This document shows positions 5,684-11,226 of a stretch of 12,231 bases of DNA, in pieces. The stretch lies in NCBI GenBank assembly GCA_002780785.1, contig PEUE01000028.1, forward strand, positions 1 to 12,231, read 5' to 3'. The notes below the pieces were generated by a model that had not been told where the DNA came from, searched no databases, and was given only the letters and a program-made list of their open reading frames with translations. Position 1 is the stretch's first letter, and each line of letters starts with the position of its first letter. The position numbers and the translations under genes were made by a program. Source of the stretch: Candidatus Portnoybacteria bacterium CG02_land_8_20_14_3_00_45_8. Lineage in GTDB: Bacteria; Patescibacteriota; Minisyncoccia; Portnoybacterales; GWB1-42-6.

Positions 5684-5706
5684 AAGCGTTTTTAAACTAG
5701 TACTCC

Positions 5707-5970
5707 TTATGCGGCAACCTGCCCGCTTTCAATGTGCCAGCCGCCTTCGGGGCACCGCTCCATAAATTTTACTTCTATCTCTTCCTGATTTGTCCCATGG
5801 CCAATGGCTACTTTTTTATCTATCCGGTGCTGGCCGCAACGACAATGCCAAATCTCATAATCCAGTTTGGGATTGGCGGCTTGGTGCCGACCGCCGCAAT
5901 GATGCACTTTGTGCTCCCCGGCCTTGTGGTGGATATGATGAAATAAATAAATTATGTTGTCTGTTTTCAT
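5707..5970 (-). CDS. His/Cys-rich small conserved hypothetical protein, probably metal binding
   Basis: An 87-residue protein of unknown function. The N-terminal half is very rich in His (HHIHHKAGEHKVHHCGGRH, 11-29), followed by IWHCRCGQHRIDKKVAIGH (40-58) and ERCPEGGWHIESG (71-83). The Cys-x-Cys and Cys-Gly-Gly-x-His clusters suggest a zinc or other metal site. The second half resembles a small hypothetical family I associate with Patescibacteria. The start at 5970 lies only nine bases after the CCA end of tRNA-Pro, with no Shine-Dalgarno, so its mRNA may be released by tRNA processing. The AsnB-like gene follows after 23 bases. Metal binding is inference from composition. Confidence 0.78.
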   Translation of the reverse strand: MKTDNIIYLFHHIHHKAGEHKVHHCGGRHQAANPKLDYEIWHCRCGQHRIDKKVAIGHGTNQEEIEVKFMERCPEGGWHIESGQVAA

Positions 5971-5979
5971 GCTTTTGCT

Positions 5980-6053
5980 TGGTCGGGCTGCGGGGATTTG
6001 AACCCCGACTAAATCCTCCCGAAGGACTCGTGCTACCGTTACACTACAGCCCG
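5980..6053 (-). tRNA. tRNA-Pro (anticodon CGG)
   Basis: A 74-base cloverleaf with encoded CCA. The acceptor stem CGGGCTG pairs perfectly with CAGCCCG; C1:G72 with discriminator A is typical of bacterial tRNA-Pro. The D arm is GTGTAACGGTAGCAC, the anticodon arm AGTCC-TTCGGGA-GGATT places CGG at 34-36, and the T arm is CGGGG-TTCAAAT-CCCCG. It reads CCG. It begins 10 bases after the leuS stop codon and is probably cotranscribed with leuS. Confidence 0.96.
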
Positions 6054-6063
6054 CTACAAAAAT

Positions 6064-8601
6064 TTACACTACAATATTCACCAACCTCCCTTTCACAAAA
6101 ATCACTTTCTTCGGTTCTTGGCCTCCCAGCCATTTAATAATCGTGGTATCTGATATCGCGATTTTTTTGGCCTCCTCTTCCGAAATATCTGACGGCGCGG
6201 TTAAAACAGCCCGGACTTTTCCGTTAATTTGCACCGGCATTTGAATAGTTTCGTCTTTAACTAAGGCCGCATTATATTCCGGCCATTTTTCGGTAAAGAT
6301 ACTTTTCTTATGCCCAAGCTGCGACCACAATTCCTCTACTATATAGGGTGCAAAAGGAGACAATAATTTCAAAAATATTTCGTATTGCTCTTTGGTCAAG
6401 TTCGCTCCCCCGCCGGACTCATTCACCAAAATCATCATCGCGCTGATAGCCGTGTTAAATTTTAAGTTTTCAATGTCTTCACTGACTTTCTTTATTGTTT
6501 TATGCAGTAACGTCTCAATTTTGTCTTTGCGAGGAGCCGTAGGCGACGTGGCAATCTCGTTCTTTGCTGCACCGCCACGGGATTGCTTCGCTCCGCTCGC
6601 AATGACGCCTTTGTTTAATTTCCAAATCCTTTCAAGAAATCTAGAAATCCCGATTATCCCTTTTGTATTCCATGGTTTTACATCTTCCAGCGGCCCCATA
6701 AACATTTCAAACATCCGCAGGGCGTCCGCGCCGTATTGTTCAACCACGCTGTCTGGCGCGATAACATTGCCCAGGGACTTAGACATTTTCCGCCCGTCCT
6801 CGGCCAAAATTATGCCCTGATGGCGCAGCTTGGCAAACGGCTCGTCAAAACCAATATAGCCGAGTTTATGTAAGACCTTAGTGAAAAAACGCGAGTAAAG
6901 CAAATGCAAAACAACATGCTCCGCTCCGCCAACATACAAATCCACAGGCAGCCATTTTTTGAACATTGCCTTTGAGATAAATTCCTTGTCATTCTTCGCG
7001 TCCGCATAGCGAAAATAGTACCAAGAAGAACAAACGAAGGTATCCATAGTGTCGGACTCTCTCCGCGCCACGCCGCCGCATTTAGGACATTTAACATCAT
7101 GAAATTTCTTTGACTTAGCCAATGGCGACTCGCCTGTTGGCATAAAATCAACATCCGTCGGCAACAAAACCGGCAAATCCTTTTCTGGCACAGGAACTTC
7201 GCCGCATTTATCACAATAAATAATCGGTATTGGCGCGCCCCAGTAGCGCTGGCGAGAAACCAGCCAATCGCGCATTTTATAATTGATAGTTCCTCGGCCA
7301 ATTTTCTCTTTGGCCAACCATTGAGTCATTTTCTTACGCGCTTCACCCGAAGTTAAACCATCATACTCGCCGGAATTAATTAAAACGCCGTCTTCCGTAT
7401 AAGCTTCTTTGACAACAGACGATTGGCCGTCTGCACTTTTTATCACTTCATCTATCGGCAAGCCAAACTTTTTAGCAAAAGCAAAATCGCGCTCATCATG
7501 CGCTGGAACCGCCATAACAGCGCCTGTGCCGTAGTACGCCAGCACAAAATCGCTGGCAAAAAGTGAAATCGATTTTTTGGTAAAAGGATTTAAAACTTTA
7601 ATTCCTTTAAGTTCAACGCCGGTTTTATCTTTAACTTCGGCCATGCGTTGCAATTCGGATTTCTTTTTAGTTTCAGCTATATATTTTTCTACTTCGCTCC
7701 AATTAGTTATCTTTGATTTTAATTCTTGAACTAATTTATGCTCCGGCGCAATCAAAGCAAAAGTCATACCGAATATCGTATCCAAGCGGGTCGTGAAAAC
7801 TTCTAAAAGTTTGTCCAACACCTCCCCCGTCCCCTCCTCAGATGAGGAGGGGTGGCCGAAGGCCGGGGCGGTGATGATTTTCATCTTAAACTGCGCGCCT
7901 TCTGATTTGCCAATCCAATTGCGCTGACCGGCCTTGGTTGATTCAGGCCAGTCAATTTTATCCAAACCATAAAGTAAACCACTGGTTTCACCGCTATCCT
8001 CTATAAAATCGGTAATTTTAAAATACCACTGCTCCAAATCCTTTTGCGCCACCTCTTTGCCGCAACGCTCGCACACTCCCCCTTCGGCCTGTTCGTTAGC
8101 CAGCACCGTCTGACACGACTCACACCAATTAACTTTTCCTTTTGATTTATAAGCCAAGCCGTTTTTGTAAAACAATAAGAAAAACCACTGCGTCCATTTA
8201 TAATATTCCGGGTCAGAAGAATTGATTTCTCGCGACCAGTCATAAGACAGCCCCAACATATTCATTTGCGCCTTAAAGGTCTCTATAGATTTTTTAGTGG
8301 TCTCAGCCGGATGGATTTTGGTCTTAACGGCGTAGTTTTCCGCCGGCAAACCAAAAGCGTCCCAACCCTGCGGGTGCAGCACATTTTTACCGCGCATACG
8401 CCAGTAGCGAGAGATGATGTCAGTAGCGGTATAACTTTCAACGTGGCCCATATGCAACCCGTCGCCGGACGGATACGGAAACATATCCAAAATATATTTT
8501 TTCTCTCCCTTGCCCTTATCGTCAGCCGCAAAAAGCTCGGGGTGCTTTTTCCAAAAACGCTGCCATTTATTCTCAATCTTTTTATGGTCGTATTTGGGCA
8601 T
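6064..8601 (-). CDS. leuS: Leucyl-tRNA synthetase
   Basis: LeuRS charges tRNA-Leu with leucine in the cytoplasm. The protein is 845 residues, normal for bacterial LeuRS. The class I HIGH motif is HMGH (50-53) within FPYPSGDGLHMGHVESYT, and KMSKS is at 605-609. Two zinc-knuckle pairs are visible: CESC/CERC (160-163, 177-180) and CDKC/CPKC (463-466, 505-508). The CP1 editing domain is intact, with VFTTRLDTIFG (268-278) and GTGAVMAVPAHDERD (358-372) holding the conserved editing Asp. Two segments look foreign: residues about 243-264 encode a GC-rich hairpin repeat, and about 666-693 encode an interspersed palindromic repeat; both keep the frame open. The start ATG 8601 is in a divergent intergenic region with the plus-strand gene at 8669. 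tRNA-Pro follows after 10 bases. Confidence 0.98.
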   Translation of the reverse strand: MPKYDHKKIENKWQRFWKKHPELFAADDKGKGEKKYILDMFPYPSGDGLHMGHVESYTATDIISRYWRMRGKNVLHPQGWDAFGLPAENYAVKTKIHPAETTKKSIETFKAQMNMLGLSYDWSREINSSDPEYYKWTQWFFLLFYKNGLAYKSKGKVNWCESCQTVLANEQAEGGVCERCGKEVAQKDLEQWYFKITDFIEDSGETSGLLYGLDKIDWPESTKAGQRNWIGKSEGAQFKMKIITAPAFGHPSSSEEGTGEVLDKLLEVFTTRLDTIFGMTFALIAPEHKLVQELKSKITNWSEVEKYIAETKKKSELQRMAEVKDKTGVELKGIKVLNPFTKKSISLFASDFVLAYYGTGAVMAVPAHDERDFAFAKKFGLPIDEVIKSADGQSSVVKEAYTEDGVLINSGEYDGLTSGEARKKMTQWLAKEKIGRGTINYKMRDWLVSRQRYWGAPIPIIYCDKCGEVPVPEKDLPVLLPTDVDFMPTGESPLAKSKKFHDVKCPKCGGVARRESDTMDTFVCSSWYYFRYADAKNDKEFISKAMFKKWLPVDLYVGGAEHVVLHLLYSRFFTKVLHKLGYIGFDEPFAKLRHQGIILAEDGRKMSKSLGNVIAPDSVVEQYGADALRMFEMFMGPLEDVKPWNTKGIIGISRFLERIWKLNKGVIASGAKQSRGGAAKNEIATSPTAPRKDKIETLLHKTIKKVSEDIENLKFNTAISAMMILVNESGGGANLTKEQYEIFLKLLSPFAPYIVEELWSQLGHKKSIFTEKWPEYNAALVKDETIQMPVQINGKVRAVLTAPSDISEEEAKKIAISDTTIIKWLGGQEPKKVIFVKGRLVNIVV
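6523..6606. repeat. 84-bp interspersed palindromic repeat inserted in frame in leuS
   Basis: Imperfect terminal inverted repeats, GTCTTTGCGAG (6523-6533) and CTCGCAATGAC (6596-6606), match at 9 of 11 positions. The interior holds GCAATC and GATTGC arms and GGAGC/GCTCC. The motif GTCATTGCGAGCGGAGCGAA (minus strand) belongs to a repeat type seen in many bacterial genomes, where it often encodes peptides like IASGAKQS. Here it encodes leuS residues 666-693; 84 bases is exactly 28 codons, so the frame is preserved. Confidence 0.8.
7819..7873. repeat. 55-bp C/G-rich three-way-junction repeat inserted in leuS
   Basis: Outer arms CACCTCCCC (7819-7827) and GGGGCGGTG (7865-7873) pair with one mismatch. 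They enclose CCCCTCCTC-AGAT-GAGGAGGGG (7831-7852, a perfect 9-bp hairpin) and GGCC-GAA-GGCC (7854-7864). The large hairpin and its flank (minus strand: hairpin, then ACGGGGGAGG) match the repeats that flank the DUF559 gene at 9947-9990 and 10351-10393. It encodes an apparent extra segment of LeuRS near the start of the editing domain. Confidence 0.8.
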
Positions 8602-8652
8602 ATTGTTTCTACTTTAACTCTTTTTTGTCTTTTTTTCAAATCAAACTCATGC

Positions 8653-8661
8653 TATTATAAA
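8653..8661 (+). promoter_or_regulatory. Likely -10 region for the CcdA-like gene, overlapping a minus-strand TATAAT facing leuS
   Basis: TATTATAAA contains TATTAT preceded by TG at 8650-8651 (an extended -10) and TATAAA at 8656-8661. Either would start plus transcription within a few bases of the ATG at 8669, giving a nearly leaderless mRNA. On the other strand bases 8659-8654 read a perfect TATAAT facing leuS, so the site may serve both directions. No good -35 is seen on either side. Confidence 0.5.
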
Positions 8662-8668
8662 TCTACCT

Positions 8669-9454
8669 ATGAAAAAATGCTTTTTCCTAATCTTTGTGGT
8701 TGCCTTGTTTTCTGGCGTCACACCGGCTTTAGCCAGCGAAACCGCCTGCCAGACGGGCTTGGCATCGCTTAATTTAACGCCCGTGGCTGTTGTTTGCGGC
8801 GCGGCGCTGGACGCCATCAACCCCTGCGAATTTGCCATTCTGATTTTGCTGATGGCCTCTATGCTGGTTAACGACACCAACCGCAAAAAAGCGCTCTGGG
8901 CGGGCTTGGGTTTCACGTTGGCTGTTTTTGTCGCCTATTTTTTAATGGGTGTCGGATTGCTTGAATTTTTACGCGCCTACACGCTGACCTATTCTCAATA
9001 TTTTTACTACACCATCGGCGGACTGGCGGTTCTTTTAGGCCTGCTCAATATCAAAGATTATTTCTGGTATGGCGGGGGTGGCTTTTTAATGGAAGTGCCA
9101 CGGCGCTGGCGGCCAAAAATGAAACGGCTGGTTGTAGGCGTGTCCAATCCCATAGGTGGATTCTTAACGAGCCTAGTCGTCAGTTTGTTTTTGCTTCCCT
9201 GCACTTCCGGACCATACGTGGTAATCCTCGGCATGTTGGCCTCCAAAACCACTCTGGTCAAATCACTGCTCTATTTGGTGGCCTATAATATAATTTTTGT
9301 GGCGCCGATGCTGACGATTGTCTTGCTAATGTATTTTGGCCTCTCGCCGGAAAAAGCCGAGAACTGGCGCAAACAAAAACTCCGGCTGCTGCACCTGATT
9401 GCCGGAGTTATATTGGTTGCTCTGGGGATAGTAATTTTGGGCGGCTGGATATAA
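8669..9454 (+). CDS. CcdA/DsbD-type membrane protein (thiol-disulfide electron transfer)
   Basis: A 261-residue polytopic protein with a signal peptide (MKKCFFLIFVVALFSGVTPALA, likely cut after Ala22) and about six membrane helices. Two conserved membrane Cys define the family: C53 in DAINPCEFAI (48-57) and C178 in LLPCTSGPYVVIL (176-187). In CcdA and the core domain of DsbD such a pair carries reducing equivalents from cytoplasmic thioredoxin to extracytoplasmic thiol proteins. A small polar insertion (YFWYGGGGFLMEVPRRWRPK, 131-150) separates the two repeats. It is the only plus-strand gene in the window, divergent from leuS and convergent with the deformylase gene, two bases from its stop. 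No redox partner is adjacent. No Shine-Dalgarno; see the -10 site just upstream. Confidence 0.87.
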   Translation: MKKCFFLIFVVALFSGVTPALASETACQTGLASLNLTPVAVVCGAALDAINPCEFAILILLMASMLVNDTNRKKALWAGLGFTLAVFVAYFLMGVGLLEFLRAYTLTYSQYFYYTIGGLAVLLGLLNIKDYFWYGGGGFLMEVPRRWRPKMKRLVVGVSNPIGGFLTSLVVSLFLLPCTSGPYVVILGMLASKTTLVKSLLYLVAYNIIFVAPMLTIVLLMYFGLSPEKAENWRKQKLRLLHLIAGVILVALGIVILGGWI

Positions 9455-9456
9455 AA

Positions 9457-9939
9457 TTATTTAGCCGCTTTTCTTAATTGACGTTTAACCTTCAACCGCT
9501 CAAACAGCGACAACTTATCCAGCAGCGTTTTACCGTTTAAGTGGTCTATCTCATGACAAATTATCCGAGCCAGAAGATGCTGGGCTTTTGTTTTTCTATG
9601 CTGGCCGTTTTTATCTTTATACTCAACCTCAATCTTGGTCGGCCGCTTAACCTCAATTTCCAGGCCCGGAAAGCTCAAACACCCCTCCACTAAAATAGCC
9701 GCGCCTTTCTTTTGGGTAATTTTAGGGTTTATCAAAACCAGCAGTCCGCTGCCGTCATCCGCCACTATAACTTGCTTACTCGCCCCGACCTGATTGGCCG
9801 CCAACCCCGCGCCCTTGTTGACGTAAAGCGTCTCCACCATATCGTCAATCAATTTTTTTGTGTCAGCATCAATCTCGCCAACTCGCTTGGTTTTTTTAAT
9901 TAATACTCTAGCCGGATAGATTTTGATATCTAAAATCAT
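9457..9939 (-). CDS. def: Peptide deformylase
   Basis: Removes the formyl group from the N-terminal Met of new proteins. All three metal-site motifs are present: GAGLAANQVG (43-52, the GxGLAAxQ motif), EGCLSFPG (85-92, metal ligand C87), and HEIDH (129-133, two His ligands and catalytic Glu). At 160 residues the length is normal. The C-terminus is Lys/Arg-rich (LKVKRQLRKAAK). The start at 9939 is preceded five bases upstream by CATAAT, so the mRNA may be leaderless. The gene is convergent with the CcdA-like gene and separated from TatD by the DUF559 cassette. Identity is certain. Confidence 0.97.
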   Translation of the reverse strand: MILDIKIYPARVLIKKTKRVGEIDADTKKLIDDMVETLYVNKGAGLAANQVGASKQVIVADDGSGLLVLINPKITQKKGAAILVEGCLSFPGLEIEVKRPTKIEVEYKDKNGQHRKTKAQHLLARIICHEIDHLNGKTLLDKLSLFERLKVKRQLRKAAK

Positions 9940-9943
9940 AGGT

Positions 9944-9949
9944 ATTATG
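9944..9949 (-). promoter_or_regulatory. Possible -10 (CATAAT) giving leaderless def mRNA
   Basis: CATAAT (9949-9944) ends four bases before the ATG at 9939. A start 5-7 bases downstream of a -10 would fall on or next to the start codon. No -35 is seen at the usual distance, where the flanking repeat of the DUF559 cassette begins. Confidence 0.4.
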
Positions 9950-9990
9950 CGAACTTTTACCCCCTCCCTTTAGGGAGGGCTGGGGAGGAT
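9947..9990. repeat. Left inverted repeat of the DUF559 cassette
   Basis: Read on the plus strand: ATGCGA, a few bases, then TTACCCCC, a hairpin CCCTCCC-TTTA-GGGAGGG (9962-9979), then CTGGGGAGGATTTA running into the DUF559 stop region. The reverse complement of the right flank (10351-10393) reads ATGCGA, TTACCCC, TCC-TTTA-GGA hairpin, TTAGGGGAGATTTA. The two line up along nearly their whole length in opposite orientation. Confidence 0.7.
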
Positions 9991-10350
9991 TTATTCATCT
10001 ATCTCGTCATAAATTTTGCCTACCACACTCTCAATATTTTTCAAAATATCCAGATTCGTGAACCTCATTATTTTTAATCCTTGCTTTTTCAAAAAATCCT
10101 CTCTGATTTTATCGTTTTTTATATTCTCATTTTCGTAATGTTGTCCGCCGTCAATTTCAATCACCAGTCCCGCCTCTTTACAATAAAAATCAACGATAAA
10201 ATTGCCTATTGGTTTTTGCCGAAAAAACTGATAACCTTTTATTTGTTTTTTTCTAATCTTTGACCAAAGTAATTTTTCGGCATCCGTAGAACTTGTACGT
10301 AATTGACGACTTAAGATTTTCAAATTTTTATTATATAGAAGATGTCCCAT
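9991..10350 (-). CDS. DUF559 domain endonuclease-like protein (Vsr-like PD-(D/E)xK fold)
   Basis: A 119-residue protein of the DUF559 family, related to very-short-patch-repair nucleases and restriction-endonuclease-fold enzymes. Conserved blocks are AEKLLWSKIRKKQIKGYQF (24-42), QKPIGNFIVDFYC (45-57, candidate catalytic D54), LVIEIDGGQH (62-71, with E65 and D67), and the C-terminal IMRFTNLDILKNIESV (94-109). Length is typical. Its role in bacteria is not established; fold implies DNA cleavage. Its ribosome site, GGGGAG eight bases before ATG 10350, is part of the flanking repeat. Gene and both repeats together form a roughly 450-bp unit inserted between tatD and def, which reads as a small mobile or repeat-maintained cassette. 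Confidence 0.9.
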   Translation of the reverse strand: MGHLLYNKNLKILSRQLRTSSTDAEKLLWSKIRKKQIKGYQFFRQKPIGNFIVDFYCKEAGLVIEIDGGQHYENENIKNDKIREDFLKKQGLKIMRFTNLDILKNIESVVGKIYDEIDE

Positions 10351-10393
10351 TTAAATCTCCCCTAACCCCTCCTAAAGGAGGGGTAACTCGCAT
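10351..10393. repeat. Right inverted repeat of the DUF559 cassette
   Basis: Contains the perfect palindrome CCCCTCCTAAAGGAGGGG (10366-10383) and, toward the gene, TTTAAATCTCCCCTAA. In reverse complement it matches the left flank at 9947-9990, including an outer ATGCGA. The inner GGGGAGATTTA arm supplies the Shine-Dalgarno for the DUF559 gene. The same hairpin and GGGGGAGG arm occur inside leuS. Confidence 0.7.
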
Positions 10394-11226
10394 CATATTT
10401 TGAAAAGTTCTCTCGCGTTCCTCGTCGTCACTTCCGCCACTTCTTCAAAAGTTATGTTTCTTAATTCCGCCACTCTCTGCGCCACATATTTAACGTAGCT
10501 TGGTTCATTCCTTTTACCACGAAACGGAATAGGGGTCAAGTAAGGACAATCGGTTTCTAGCAACAGCCGTGTGAGCGGCATCTCGCGCACCACTCGGTCA
10601 TAATCCCGCGCAAAAGTGATAATGCCGTTAAAACCCAAATAAAATCCCATTTCTAAATATTCCTGCGCCTGCGACCAGCGGCCGGAAAAAGAATGAATTA
10701 CGCCCTTGATTTTTGAATTATGAATCATGAAGTATGAATTAAGAATTTCTAAAATATCGGCGTGGGCGTTACGACAATGAATTATTAATGGCAACTGGAG
10801 ATCAATCGCCAGCTCGATTTGTTTTTTAAAAACCTCCTTTTGCTTTTCCATAATTCCTGATTCATTATTCTTTATTCTATAATAATCAAGCCCCACTTCT
10901 CCGATCGCCACTACTTTTGGTTCTTGAGCTAATTTCTTATATTCATCGTAATCAAATTTCTCGACCCGACTGGAAAATTCAACCGTTTCGTATTCATCAA
11001 TGTGCGCTTCTGTATGTTCCGCCCGCAAATGAATCGGGTGCAGGCCGACTGCCGCAAAAACCCCTGCCGGATACCGCTGGGCATACTCAACTGCTCGGCG
11101 ACTGGTATCTTCTTGCGCGCCAACATTAATCAGCCAAACATCCTCGGCCAGCGTGCGTTTAACCACCTCATCGCCGTCCCCCTTATAGACGACGAAATTT
11201 ACATGAGCGTGGGTGTCAATTAACAT
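10393..11226 (-). CDS. tatD: TatD family metal-dependent hydrolase (DNase)
   Basis: TatD proteins are TIM-barrel hydrolases with 3'-5' exonuclease activity. All family motifs are present over 277 residues: DTHAH (4-8, metal ligands), GLHP (61-64), GEVGLDYYR (109-117), HCRNAH (150-155), HSFSG (178-182), ETDCPYLTP (224-232) and RNEP (239-242). Two short segments look inserted in surface loops: KNNESGIM (119-126) and NSYFMIHNSK (163-172). Their DNA is AT-rich and repetitive (10715-10747 holds repeated TATGAAT and inverted AATTC units), a composition unlike the rest of the gene. The start overlaps the end of the upstream DUF475 gene by 11 bases, so the two are translated as a unit. Its TGA lies inside the outer arm of the DUF559 cassette repeat. 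Confidence 0.96.
   Translation of the reverse strand: MLIDTHAHVNFVVYKGDGDEVVKRTLAEDVWLINVGAQEDTSRRAVEYAQRYPAGVFAAVGLHPIHLRAEHTEAHIDEYETVEFSSRVEKFDYDEYKKLAQEPKVVAIGEVGLDYYRIKNNESGIMEKQKEVFKKQIELAIDLQLPLIIHCRNAHADILEILNSYFMIHNSKIKGVIHSFSGRWSQAQEYLEMGFYLGFNGIITFARDYDRVVREMPLTRLLLETDCPYLTPIPFRGKRNEPSYVKYVAQRVAELRNITFEEVAEVTTRNARELFKI
10715..10747. repeat. Short AT-rich palindromic repeat within tatD
   Basis: A stretch of GAATTATGAATCATGA followed by AGTATGAATTAAGAATT, built from repeated TATGAAT and AATT units with partial dyad symmetry. It encodes the loop segment NSYFMIHNSK, which is not part of the conserved TatD core. It looks like a small repeat insertion tolerated in frame. Confidence 0.45.

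Noticed and set aside
6810-8639. Minus-strand overlapping frames at 6810-7301, 8001-8243 and 8283-8639
   Set aside because: All are alternative frames of leuS, whose own frame carries every LeuRS motif.
9961-10383. The C/G hairpins as simple Rho-independent terminators for tatD and DUF559
   Set aside because: Neither is followed by a T-run on the minus strand, and the similarity extends well beyond the hairpins in inverted orientation.
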